A DNA stretch of 64,000 nucleotides from Oreocharis arfaki (taxonomy: Eukaryota > Chordata > Aves > Passeriformes > Paramythiidae). The position numbers and the translations under genes are program-made. Below, in pieces: positions 50,367-61,408 of the stretch (the first letter of the stretch is position 1; every line of letters starts with the position of its first letter). The stretch is taken from NCBI GenBank assembly GCA_013398015.1, contig VZRR01014165.1, positions 2,279,290-2,343,289 on the forward strand, written 5' to 3'. The notes under the pieces were generated by a model. It was not told the origin of the DNA and ran no database searches. It saw only the letters and a program-made list of their open reading frames with translations.

Positions 50367-52498
50367 ATTGTCTTCTTTTCACAACATGCATAATTTCCAG
50401 TAATAAAAATACTGCAGCCCAATTTTTGCCCTGAGTTACATTTGAGCAACCCAACTGAAAGCAAGACAAAAAAAGATACTGTCCTGTGAGGGTTGCACAG
50501 GCAGATCCCAAGAGACAGAAAATGTTCAGCCCTCCAGCAGGCAGGGCCTTGACCAATTGATGCTGCCTGGAATGAAGCTCTCACAAACCTCTTCTTCCCC
50601 ATCCTAAGCACACGTAGGAAACTGCTCATTTCACCATATGCTGTGATACAAATAGGCTTCCCAACATTTGCCTAAAGTGTAAATTCATTCATTCATGACA
50701 GCATTTGACTCAGATACAGGTTCCACAAATGTCAGAGGTAAACTCTTCCAGTTAATATGACATGTTTTTTTCTTGCTCTTCCCACTTCTTTATCACACAT
50801 TCATGCTGAAATGTGGAATCTGACTTCGAAATACCAAGTTTTTTAAGGTTCTCAGGGAATTTACGCATCAACTCTAAAATGTCTATTTATACAGCTGAAC
50901 AAGATTATTTCTGAAAAGTAAAACTCCAAAGATCTGAATTCAGTGCCTAGTTCTACTCCTAACTTCCATGGGCTTAGCATTTTGCTATGAAATGGTAACA
51001 ATAACACTTAAGTTTCATCAAAAAACTTTAATAATTAAAACTTGCCTCTTCCAGCAGATAGACAGATGAGCTGTCACTGCAGATCCTTAATTCAGATGAT
51101 GTCTCCAGGGGGAAACATAAATATTAAAGTTAACAAGTGAATATTTTGTTACAGACGTATCTCCAAAGCTCCATTGAACTACTGCAAAATGTACAGTGGG
51201 AAATATACCCTCATAAAATGTGATTAAATCCTGGAAAATTAGAGACCCCTTTTAAATTCCAGAGACCCCATCTAAAACAGCAAATGACACTTAAGCAAGA
51301 AAGAAAAGTTAATTCCAGTATAAATATCTGAAAAGCCAGGAACTTTGCTATGTGTCTGTCACCTTCTGCCATCTCCTACTTGGTGGACCTTAGATTAGGA
51401 GGAGGGCTTGGGTCGGAGACTTAGGAGAACATTTCTATGACAGGAAAATTATTCACAATTTTTTTTCTTCAAACTTTTGTACTCCTTTGAATACCACTCA
51501 GAGCATTTTCATTCAGGTTATGTTTCAGATGCTAGGAAACTTTTGTGTTTCAAAATGCGTATTCCAAATGAGCAGAGCTGACCTCAGAGCTTGGCATGTG
51601 AGTCAAAATTGCTGTTCTCTCTGTTGCCACCAGAGACAGGTGCTTAAAGTCTGATGAAGTTTGCACTTGTTGAATTAGGTAGCCCAAAACACATCCAGCG
51701 TTTTAAGGATGGCTTTGCTTTGGTCATTAACATTCCCTCCATCGCCTTCTTGGCAGACATTAATGCTTGAATCAGTACAATGAAATATCTAATAAATGGA
51801 AAAGGAAGGGACCATTTGAGGAACCAATCCTATGAACTCTTCAGGTTTTTGCCAAACTCAGAAGTGGTTACCCAAACAAAATACAAAGGCACAAACATTA
51901 AAGTGCAATCAGTGACAGGCACTTATTAGAAGACCAGGCTACCCCAGACTAAGATTTAAGCATCCCCAGACCTAGCGTGCTAGAAGTTCAAGTCCTCGTA
52001 GCATTGATATTTCCTAACTAGCTAGATGCCATCATAAACAGCCAAAAGAAAAACATTTGATGCCAGAATGTCAGAACTATCATGTGGATTTATTTCAGAA
52101 ACCTCCTTTTTTCTCTCCCCCGACTTGCTAGCACACAGAACTAGACTTGAAACAGAGTACATATGTGTCTGAGTGAGAGGAGCCCCTACAGCATTAGCAT
52201 TAAAAGGTGGAGAAGGACAGAGGGCAGCAGCTGCCAACTCCAGAGGGAAGGCTGCACTCACAGCACAACACCCTGACCTGAAACCTCGCCAACCCGCCCC
52301 TGCTTGCTCTCGCTTTCTCTGACACTCAGGTTTAATGCCATGTCTCTGTAGCTTTCCCAAAGAAAAAAAAAGAGTTGTATTAGAAGTTAATAGTCCACTT
52401 TCACAGCTACGCTGCAACTAAATGTAATCTTTCTCCCCTTGTGTGACAGCCTTTTTGTGCATTAGATTGGCATAGACTGTTCCTGCCACTGTCCAACA
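50366..52498. other. Non-coding DNA, no feature recognised
   Basis: A 131-codon minus-strand frame at 52022-52417 is unlike any known protein and has compositionally odd Ala/Pro/Cys segments. No repeat family was identified. Confidence 0.45.
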
Positions 52499-52760
52499 TC
52501 ACGCTGACTTCAATGACTTTGTAAACACAGCCCACGACATCAGCTGTGCGCAGGCACGCCTGTGCACAGGGGCAGCACTTAGGGTGCCTGTTGTTGGTAG
52601 CGGGGCACTGTCAGGGTTTAATTGGGTCAGGTCACTCTCTATCTCATCCCTGAACTGCTGCAATAGATCTGAGTCAGGCAGCAGGCCATTCACAACGGGA
52701 ATATCTCCCAAACAGTTTTCATTACACACCCCCAGAGGAGTCTCTGAAAGGATCTGTCGT
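52499..52760 (-). other. Coding-like stretch, unknown product
   Basis: The minus strand, from just after a TGA near 52770 to a stop at 52499, is open for about 85 codons. The first 45 residues look protein-like: ILSETPLGVCNENCLGD, then IPVVNGLLPDSDLLQQF and RDEIESDLTQLNPDSAPL. They are acidic and hydrophilic, with a possible amphipathic helix, and without the low-complexity bias of neighbouring frames. The last 35 residues look random. A weak acceptor (ATCCTTTCAG) could begin the segment; I found no good donor. It may be an exon, a fossil exon or chance. I do not recognise the protein. Confidence 0.18.
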
Positions 52761-54268
52761 TTTCACCTGAAATGGCCATAACGCTGCCAGTCTATTTGCT
52801 CTGACTTTGTCTTTTATAAGGTCTTAAAAACTCTTGTCTTTGAGGCTCTATAGAAAGAGCAACCTTAGCAGAAAGCACAGCTGTTTTTCAGGGGAAAATC
52901 CCCTTGAAACCCATGATTTGCTTAATCGTAGGAGCCAGGAGGAGTGGGGGATGGAAGAGATATAGACATTTTTAATATGATAACATGTTTCCAATCAAGC
53001 TTTACAAGATCCTACGCAGCATGGTTTACAGCGGAGTGCTGAGTGCTGCTGCCTGAAAAGAAGCATGCTTTTTGATCATTATTTATTCTTCCCTTTCTTT
53101 CTCTTTTCCCTTTCAGAGAATAACAAGATTTGTGCAGAGAGGAAGAGAAGACAAGAGTCTGCAAAATATATTCCCCCAAACACACCAGCTAGTTAAAACG
53201 TATGAATGTGTAGACAATAAAGTTCACACTAGACAGTTAATGAAGCTGGGAAAAAAAAATGTGAATTGGAATGTAATGAAAAATTCATACTTTCAGTGCA
53301 TGAAAAATAAGTGAATGCCCTTTAATTGTTCAGTTTACTTGCAGAAAGGACAACTTGAATAAATTGAAAAATTATTCCAGGGTGTTAAAAGGAATAATGC
53401 TCGGTCCTCTGCATCTTGTGCTAAATTCTTCAACCCTGCTAGACACGTGAATATGTGAGGGTGTGAGTCACTGCAGTCCATCTGGTAGCCTACAGGCCCA
53501 GGAACCAAATGAGGAGAAGCTGTGTAAACATCAAACTGGACTCATCCTCCTCCACCCACTCATAGGCTGCAACAGAAAGTGAGGAAGCTTCTGAAGAGCT
53601 GGGGAGCAAGATACTGGGTTTTGCGGCCGAGGAAAGGAAAGTTGTCACCACCACTGGAGGGACAAGAGAGGAAAGGTTGTCACTGAGGAGATGTCTCTTG
53701 GTCCATTTTCCAGTAGCATAGCACCTCTCTCTCTGTCATCCCTGCTCTTCTGCCAAAGCATACATCTCTCTCAGAATGCTTTTCCAAACAGGCTGGAGAA
53801 ACAGGTATGGAATTATAGAGGAGCCAGTGTCAGCTGTAAGCCCACTGTCTGAGAAAGGCTGCAGCTGTACTGGTTAGTGGGACCCTGGTTAACAGAGAGG
53901 GCTAGGTGGGAGGAAAGGGGTAGGAGGAAGGTGGGAAGGTCTGATGAGATGCTGAGACCAAAGGGGGAACTGGGAGTAGCTGCATAAGGGGTCTGTCCTT
54001 ACTTTTTTTTGTGTACAGATGCCTCCCAAATGGCTCCTTGCACTGCTGAGCAGATTTTAATACCTATGCTCCTGTTCCTATCTTACATCAGTATCCTTAA
54101 AGACTGTTTGCTTGTTAAATGTTTATTTCTGTGGATCTGCACACGCTTCAGAGAGCATTTATATTGTCTTTCATCAATAAAGCACTTGACAAATGCTTGA
54201 TTAAACCCCAAAATAGCATCACTTATGTTGTAAAAGAGAAAATTTACAAGCGTAAATTAATTACCGTT
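52761..54268. other. Non-coding DNA, GC-richer middle part
   Basis: The 53440-54000 part is G+C-richer, with purine-rich words, and holds a possible splice donor (GAAACAG|GTATGG near 53805). No frame, repeat or RNA was recognised. Confidence 0.45.
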
Positions 54269-54308
54269 AAAAAAAAAAAAACAAAGGAGAAAAAAGAAAG
54301 AAAAGGGA
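54269..54308. repeat. A/G-rich low-complexity tract
   Basis: A run of twelve A, followed by AAAGGAG and AAAGAAAG words. Confidence 0.75.
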
Positions 54309-54475
54309 TGCTGGAGAAATTACCTTTAAAAGCTCACAAATGAAACCCATGTCAGGATCAGGACCTGTATCTCCTTTCTCTACTGCTCTGTTCAGCTCCT
54401 CAAGCACACCTTCACAAGACACCCCAGTGCTATTCAATATTCACATTGCATCAGCTGAGTTTCTCACTGTGGGAA

Positions 54476-54510
54476 CTGTCAATTCATTTCTTTTTAAAGA
54501 AATGTGACAG
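54476..54510. other. Hairpin 1: 15-bp stem with one bulge
   Basis: CTGTCA (54476-54481) pairs with TGACAG (54505-54510), and CATTTCTTT (54485-54493) pairs with AAAGAAATG (54496-54504). A 3-base bulge (ATT) lies on the left and the loop is two bases. As DNA it would be a compact inverted repeat; as RNA the loop is too tight without opening two base pairs. Confidence 0.75.
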
Positions 54511-54548
54511 GGGCTCTATGAGTTCAAGTACAATCCCCTCGTACAAGA

Positions 54549-54570
54549 AACCTTAACTGATGTTAAGGTT
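54549..54570. other. Hairpin 2: perfect 9-bp stem, 4-base loop
   Basis: AACCTTAAC (54549-54557), loop TGAT, then GTTAAGGTT (54562-54570). It lies only 39 bases after hairpin 1. Confidence 0.8.
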
Positions 54571-57500
54571 AAAGATTTTGTCTAATATCCTCAAAACCAA
54601 CTAATCATGGAGTAGCCAAAATGAATTTACCTTCTTTTAGTACTCTGAGTACAGTTATCTGTTGCAAGAGGGCTTTATTGGCTTTTCACTGTGAACAGTG
54701 CAGCAAAGCAATTCTTAAGCAGGTTGCAGTGACATAAACGGGCAAGGAATGGGTCCATTCTGGCATTCTTGGGCATTTTTTTAATGACAGTCTAAAATGT
54801 GAAGTGAATTGTTTCAATTTCACAGCCATTAGCAGAAGAAAAGACCAAGTAGGTCAAGACTGTCACGTTAGAACCACTTAAATAAATAACAGTAATAGTC
54901 TGACACTTGACCAAAGGAGGATTTCTCCCTTTAGCACATCTACTAGTTCTTTGTTGAGTCTAGTCTGAATGTGTTATAATTAAAACACAGTGCAGCCTGC
55001 AGTCAGAGAAGTTACAGCAAGGGAAATTTGCCCATTATTCTCCAAGAAGATAATCATCAGTAATCTTTAGTCAACCTATTCAGGCAGCTGGCAATATAGA
55101 TGGATTACTTATAGATCATGTAATGCATTTGATCTTTTTACTTCTACAGAAGCGAAAAAGAAAGTAAATTCTATGAACTGCTAGAATCGAATTTCAGTTG
55201 TGTACATGACAGCAAAGCAGAGCTTTGTAAAAGCTGATATGTTGGCATGAGGGGACTGACTTTCTTCTAGAAAAATCTCAACTTTTTGCTGATAACAACA
55301 TAACAGTGCCTCCTTAATTTCACTCAAGCTTCTACAGGAACTAAAACTACACAGGCTCATCAAAAGAATATGCAAGATACACTGAACTAGCAATAAAAAG
55401 AAAAATGTGACTCTACATATAGGCTTTTTCACACACTATTATATCTTTCAACTGTCATCATTAACTGCAATTCTAGAAATGTCTTGTTGTTCTGTTGCCT
55501 TTGAAAAATAGATACAGTGATTACAATAGATTTTACTTGGATATACTGAAAAAAATTTCCCTGACAGGTATATGCTGCTTTTAGTATGTTTCTTCAACAC
55601 ATGTTCATCATTATAATGATTGAATTTGAAAATTTACACATTCCTAGAGGAAAAAAAAAGCTAAAATCTGTAAATTGTTTTCCCGTGGCAATTAGAATGA
55701 AAGTCAAAGCTGGAAGACGAGTGGCAACAGAGCTTTACATATTTGTATAAAAGATGAACCCTTCTGTCTGTTCACTGTTTATCAGGAAAGGAAAGAGAGA
55801 GACACAGCACTGCAGCCTAAGAAAGCTGATAATGAGTTTTGCTTCTTGATATCTGGTGGTTCTTGTAAAAATAACAACAGCAACAACAAAATCAAGGTAG
55901 GACATCATGGCAACAGCAATCTGCACAGTAGAAATAAGATTATATTGTTGGTACTAAAGGATAGCTATCCTTTGCAAACTGACTGATGTAACTGTGTCAA
56001 ACGAAAGCCAACTTTGTACTGATTTCCTTGTCATATAAAAGGCAATGACTCAGTGACTGTCACTTAATGTGCATCTGTTTTGAATGAATAGTAGCATTCA
56101 TCCACTTCATAATAAGGATCCCGTTGTGAATAATATAATAAGCATGTGCAAGATAAAACCCATCAGAAGTGAACGTGTCAGAGTGATAAATATGCTGATT
56201 TGTTGATTCCTCCTCACCTCCACCCAAAACAATATAAAGCAAATATAGAAAAACGAAAATGTTCCCACACAAGGTAACAAATTTTGAGATCACAATAAAA
56301 TGTACAAGAACAGTTTCCAGCTGAAAAAAAAAGTTTCTCCTGTATTATATGTACAATGTGGTATCAGTGTTAATCGGCTGAACTTTGGAGTGGGATGTCA
56401 TAAGAAGTCATGACAACTGCAAAGTGCTTGTCAAAGCCTAAATGGGATAAACCTACTTACTCACTGGCAGGGAATTCCACCTGAAATATGCACTGGAGCA
56501 ATTTCGTTTTCTTTTCATTGAAATCTAACTTTTTAAATGCAGTCTGTAACTAACACTTGTGGCACCACTGGGTTGATATATGCTGCATGCAAATGCTCCA
56601 GAAGAAGAGAGATAAGTGACCTGCAAATTGAATAGAAGCCATGAACGCTATCACTCTTTCTGATGCGAAACAGTGGCACTAGACTGCATAGATGGGATCC
56701 AGTTGCATAAACATAGTCAGCCAACGCCCCCTGAAACATCCTAACAACTTCTAGCATCCATTCAGGGCTGGCAGGCAAGACTGGCAGAGCAGTGCTCTCC
56801 TGAGCTTTTAACTGCTGCTCTGGAAGGGCACGTGTCCCTCGTGGGGCTTGCACCATATCTGCTAGCTCAGGCTCAGATAAAGAATTGCAAATGGCAGCAG
56901 ATGACTGTGTTTAGGCAGCTGACTCCACCCTTGCTGATTAAGACTGTCCTCGAGCTGTAAACTCTCAGAATGCTACTGAGTCCCAAGCCAGTGAATTTCT
57001 TTCAAATTCCTCTCATCTGAGCTCTTCGCATACCACATGTAAGACACTGTGTCATTTTATGGCAGTATTATGGGACTAATGCTACTGACCCAGCTGAAAT
57101 TCTAAAGTAGTTTTGCTATTTATGACCCTTCCTTGTCAAATAACTCTGACAAGATGTACAGCTCCCTAAGAAAGATTATATAATGTCACCTATCCCTTAC
57201 TCAGTGCTATCCATAATCAACAGGCATGAAATGTGTTTAGTCATATGAGTTTAATGAATCCATTTTCTTCCTGTTTTAACAGTTGTCAGAATACAGGCCT
57301 AAATGCACAGGTATTATGCTCCCCGTGATACTTTCCTTCTTCATTCCCAGGATTACATGGCAAACTCACCATGAAAAATCATCCATCCTATTCAAGAGGA
57401 ACTAGAGGACTGAATAGCAGCAACACCTGAATCTCCATCACTGGATGGTAGCAAAAGCCAGGTTCTTTTTCAAGGGTTGACACTCTTTCTTTTGCTCCCC

Positions 57501-57935
57501 ACAGCAGTTTGGGGGGATTATGCTTGCTCCCACCCTTTGCAGAAGTGATTACCTTCAAGCACTGCTGCTTGTATGTCATACTTCCCACCTGCTGCCCCAC
57601 TGTTTCACCTGTGAAAGCCTTAATTTGGTGCTTTAAGCATTTATATATCGCTTTACATCTTCAAAGCAGCGTACAAGTGTTAATTAAATTACATGCCTAG
57701 GAGATAACAAAGTGCAAGATACAAAGGCATTTTAAGCACACAGACAGACTATCAAGTTCTAGCGCAACAGGAATAAATTAATAATGACCTTTTATAATGA
57801 CTGAATTGCATAGCTTTGTTTTTCTTGCAAACAATAAGTCAAATAAAGCTATTAGGAATGGAAACATAACAACTTTGATGTCAAAAGTCTGATGGACCTG
57901 CAGACCTTGAAACCAAGCTCTATGCCACTGCAAAG
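54571..57935. other. Non-coding DNA, no gene recognised
   Basis: The one frame of interest is ATG-started, 107 codons, minus strand 56533-56856. It has mixed, non-repetitive composition but no known domain and no supporting context. No mobile element was recognised. Confidence 0.45.
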
Positions 57936-57957
57936 AAAAAAAAAGGGGGGGGGCGGG
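57936..57957 (+). repeat. A9-G9-C-G3 homopolymer junction
   Basis: Nine A directly followed by nine G, then C and three G. G runs this long are rare in AT-rich surroundings and are prone to sequencing and replication error. Confidence 0.95.
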
Positions 57958-59291
57958 AAACGTCCTAAGATTCCAACTGAAACATTTCTTAATTCATGTC
58001 CTTGGTTCCACAGGAAAGACTTCTTTATGGAAAAGAGCTATTTGTCACAGATGGCTATATTTACCCCACATTAAAATACAGCTGGAAAGAACAGTATTTT
58101 CACATATGAAGATGTCCTTCTACAGAGTCTTGGGGTCATTTTTGACCAGGTAGTAGCTCCACAAATAAACTTAGGAAAGGCATAATCACGTCATGGCCAC
58201 TGGCAGAATTCCTGTCCAAATACAAGTCCTCCAGCCTTCACCTAATTGCTACCTAGGCATGGACGTACACACACAGTCTTCAGGCTTTTGAACCATCCAT
58301 CATTTCACACATAAAGGTCCTTTGACACATACAGTTCTGCCTTTGAGCAAGCCCAGCACAACTTGGCCCCAACAACACTGAAGAGTTTTCTGCCTAACTC
58401 CCCTTCCCAGTTTTTTAAGGATCCACCACCTCTACCATGAGCACTCCTTCAGGCACTGGAGATTTTTAATTCAATTTCTGCTCCCATCTAAGAAAACCAG
58501 AATCTATTCCAAAAGTTGATTGAGATGATGACACTGTCCTTTTGGAACACAGAAATAAAATGGCACCTCTTTCTTTTCCTGCACTGCAATTGTAAAGGCC
58601 TGAATTACTTTTGGTCCTTCAAAGACATGCTGTTGAACTCACAAGCAGGATAAAGACCTGGGCATCCTCCACAGTAGGAAAGCAGCTTGGTAAATGCAAG
58701 CAAGGCTTAAAACTCTTTGCTTGGGTTTTTTTTTCTGGGTGAAGCTAATGAAGCTGTAATAACTGTCTGAGTTTTCTAGTAACAAGTCATGCTGGCTTTG
58801 GTGCAACCCATGCTTAATTGATCATTCTTCTTCATTGCCTAAGGGATCTAATGTAGGTGATGCAAATTCTGGGTGGATGAATAAGCACACGTTAGTTAAC
58901 TCAACATTCAACATTCAGCCATTTTAGTAGCAAGGCAACAGCACCATCGGAGATTTTTTACAAAATAATTACAAGTTATATTTCCTCTTTCTGATCTCTG
59001 CAAATAGGACCTTTGGTAGCTAAGACATCTGGTTTTGCTGAGGCTGACCTATATAATTCATACATTGCCACATACAAACACCCAAACTAGGTCATTAAAA
59101 TGTTTCCAATACACCACACTTTTCACTGTATAGGACTCTTTCGTTCATATCAGAAAATTAGTTTTGACTCACAGGAGAACAGTCTGTTGTTAGTCTTTTT
59201 AAATTGATTTCATTCTCCTCACAGAAATGGAAAACGAGGAGCTGAGAGATTATTCACAGTGATGTCCACTTTCATTTCAGTTTGCAAAACT
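57958..59291. other. Non-coding DNA, no feature recognised
   Basis: No gene or repeat was identified. Confidence 0.5.
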
Positions 59292-59338
59292 AATGTGTGT
59301 CTCTGTGTGTCATGCATGTGTGCGTTTTTGTCTGTGTA
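59292..59338 (+). repeat. Degenerate TG-rich repeat
   Basis: TGTGTGTC, TGTGTGTCATGCATG and TGTGTGCG words: an imperfect (TG)n microsatellite. Confidence 0.7.
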
Positions 59339-59748
59339 AGAGAGAGAAAAAAGGAAAGAAAAAAATAGTTCCGATTCTTCTCTTACTGGCCTCCTCCTCA
59401 TTTAGAAATATGTATTAGTTGTGTGAAGTCAAATATGCATAAACCCAAAATAAACCTTTACAGGTTACCTGTGATTTCTTAGCATCTTTTCCAGATTTTG
59501 AGTAGGAAGTCTCATCTCTTTAAAATGATCTAACTGTAACTTTTCTCTTACCTTGAAAAGAAGTAGGGGCGGGAGATAAAAGGTAAAAAAAAAAAGGACA
59601 ATGTCATGGGCTGAGCTATGTCATTCTTTCCTTGTACTGATCAATATGTGAAGCCCATTGTAGTACACTTACAACTTTGCCTTTGAAACACAGATCAAGC
59701 TGGGTCAATGAGACAATCTTTTTGTATTAAAACTTCTTTCTTCTGTAG

Positions 59749-59986
59749 TCTACAGACAACTTGTGAACCGAGTCTTCTGCTGGATAACTACAACAGCACC
59801 TGCTTTCAAATGAGACTTGCTCATAATCAGTTCTTGTGGGGTTTTTGGGGTTTTTTTGCGTGTGTGTGCTACTCGACTTCCATCAGCGACTTAACAAGCA
59901 CAGAATATTTTAAAGCCTTTGATCCTAAGAGCTCTTACTCATGCAAGTTTTCCTCCGTCATTCCGCAAATCTCACTGAAGCACTGG
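59749..59986 (+). other. Candidate internal exon with strong splice signals
   Basis: A good acceptor (pyrimidine tract AACTTCTTTCTTCTGTAG, ending 59748) and a near-ideal donor (CTGG then GTAAGT at 59987-59992) enclose 238 bases that are open in one frame. The translation has an odd Phe/Trp/Gly stretch from a TGGGGTTTTTGGGG run, then a more ordinary segment (DLTSTEYFKAFDPKSSYS and onward). A second acceptor at 59886 would shorten the exon to 100 bases. I recognise no protein family; a non-coding RNA exon is as likely as a coding one. Confidence 0.18.
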
Positions 59987-60192
59987 GTAAGTAAAAATTA
60001 GATAGCATTTTGTGTATAAATGTCTGAAACACAAGAGAATGTAGCATAACACAATCAGATCTACTTTCTTTCAAGGACAACTGCATTTTGGGAAAAGAAT
60101 AAAACAGTTCAGAAACACAAAAATTTAATTCAGTTGTATTCCATGGGCAAATACTTCATATTCAGTATCAGAGCCACGAGTTTAGAGGAAAA

Positions 60193-60197
60193 CCTTT
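60193..60197 (+). repeat. Target-site duplication CCTTT (left)
   Basis: Matches 61404-61408 exactly, and both copies abut the TG and CA ends of the LTR. Confidence 0.6.
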
Positions 60198-60271
60198 TGT
60201 ATAATTCCAGAAGATAAGGGGCTAATGTGTACGTCCCAAACACGTAGAGCTGGTTGTCTGTGAAGCCAACT

Positions 60272-60337
60272 AGGGATTGTTGGCAATAACAGACAGGAAT
60301 TGTGGGTAATAACCAAGGATTATTTGTAATAACAAGC
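60272..60337 (+). repeat. Three imperfect ~22-bp direct repeats in LTR U3
   Basis: Copies at 60272-60294, 60295-60315 and 60316-60337 share AGGRATT...GTAATAAC-type sequence. Repeated enhancer units in U3 are common in retroviral LTRs. Confidence 0.7.
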
Positions 60338-60613
60338 AATGGGAAAGAACAAGAAATGACTGGAGAAGCGAGCCATGCAGAAGTAGGGCAGAACAAATGT
60401 CCTTGCTCTAGTTCCTGGAGGTAAACACAGCACAGCACAGCACAAGGGCAGGAATGAGGCCAGGAAGTGGGCATGGACTGTAGGGAAGGATCAAGACCAC
60501 TCAAGAGCCTCAAAGCCCTCTGACTCATTTCCAGAAAAATCTGAAAGAATGGACCCTGCATGAGAACTAATTGGTGTAGAAAGCGAGAAACCTGTCTTCA
60601 GGGCGGGGAACCC

Positions 60614-60627
60614 TATTTATAAAAAGG
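60614..60627 (+). promoter_or_regulatory. TATA box of the LTR
   Basis: TATTTATAAAAAGG, in the + orientation and after a GGGCGGGG box at 60601-60608 that could bind Sp1-like factors. Together they form a compact retroviral-type promoter; present activity is unknown. Confidence 0.6.
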
Positions 60628-60763
60628 TATGCCCACCAAGCTTAGGCAGTATCCCAGGACATCCCATTAGCTGGATGGATTCTGGAACCAGGACACTGGC
60701 GATCTTTTCTTTTTTTCTTCTCTTTTCTTTCTTTTCTTTTCTTCTACTTTTTCTTTTCTTTTC

Positions 60764-61151
60764 NNNNNNNNNNNNNNNNNNNNNNNNNNNNNNNNNNNNN
60801 NNNNNNNNNNNNNNNNNNNNNNNNNNNNNNNNNNNNNNNNNNNNNNNNNNNNNNNNNNNNNNNNNNNNNNNNNNNNNNNNNNNNNNNNNNNNNNNNNNNN
60901 NNNNNNNNNNNNNNNNNNNNNNNNNNNNNNNNNNNNNNNNNNNNNNNNNNNNNNNNNNNNNNNNNNNNNNNNNNNNNNNNNNNNNNNNNNNNNNNNNNNN
61001 NNNNNNNNNNNNNNNNNNNNNNNNNNNNNNNNNNNNNNNNNNNNNNNNNNNNNNNNNNNNNNNNNNNNNNNNNNNNNNNNNNNNNNNNNNNNNNNNNNNN
61101 NNNNNNNNNNNNNNNNNNNNNNNNNNNNNNNNNNNNNNNNNNNNNNNNNNN
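60764..61151. other. Assembly gap of 388 N inside the LTR
   Basis: All bases are undetermined. The left edge is TTTTC repeats (60700-60763) and the right edge is TTCCC/CTTT pyrimidine sequence, so the missing DNA is very probably C/T-rich low-complexity LTR sequence. The gap may not be true to size. Open frames running through it are meaningless. Confidence 0.98.
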
Positions 61152-61322
61152 TTCCCTTCCCTTCATTTCTTTCTCCATTTCTTCCTCTCTTGCTCTCTCT
61201 TCCCCTCTTTAATTAATCTCTTTCTTTATCTCTTCTTCTTCATCTTACCCCTTCATGCAAAACCTACTGCTATAGCAGGTCGGGGACTAACATCAATTTC
61301 CATGCTCAATGTGTAATTTACT

Positions 61323-61328
61323 GATAAA
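61323..61328 (+). terminator. GATAAA, LTR polyadenylation signal variant
   Basis: GATAAAACCC occupies the place where related LTRs carry AATAAAACCC, about 75 bases before the LTR end. A single base change from AATAAA is assumed. Confidence 0.45.
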
Positions 61329-61403
61329 ACCCTGTGATTTTTTTTGCAGACGAGTATTTGTTAACCTTGAGTGCTCCCTTCCCTTTAGGGGTGGGAAGTC
61401 ACA

Positions 61404-61408
61404 CCTTT
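61404..61408 (+). repeat. Target-site duplication CCTTT (right)
   Basis: Second copy of the duplication, immediately after the terminal CACA of the LTR. Confidence 0.6.

Larger units (their letters stand above)
60198..61403 (+). mobile_element. Solo LTR of an endogenous retrovirus, with gap
   Basis: The LTR begins TGTATAATTCC, ends GGGAAGTCACA, and is flanked by CCTTT on both sides. Inside are three imperfect U3 repeats (60272-60337), a TATTTATAAAAAGG promoter box (60614-60627), a GGAACCAGGACACTGGCGATC segment, and a long C/T-rich run that contains the assembly gap. A CATGCAAAACCT...GGACTAAC segment follows, and a GATAAA polyadenylation signal variant lies at 61323-61328. This order, with a CT-rich region before a GGGACTAAC...AATAAAACCC-like block, is one I associate with songbird LTRs. 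No viral genes adjoin it, so it is a solo LTR. Ends and TSD are inferred by eye; the class (I, II or III) is undecided. The 143-codon minus-strand frame inside is spurious. Confidence 0.75.

Noticed and set aside
52022..52417. 131-codon minus frame
   Set aside because: Ala/Pro/Cys-rich segments and lack of splice signals point to chance. Linking it with the stretch at 52499-52760 needed a donor that I could not find.
56533..56856. ATG-started 107-codon minus frame with even composition
   Set aside because: No homologue comes to mind, no splice signals were noted and no promoter was seen; kept only as a remark in the regional entry.
59841..59868. Telomere-like TGGGGTTTTTGGGGTT run
   Set aside because: It lacks the TTAGGG unit and is too short; treated as local G/T-rich sequence.
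60675..61316. 213-codon frame (+) and 144-codon frame (-) across the N block
   Set aside because: Most of the length is undetermined bases; the rest translates C/T-rich LTR repeats.
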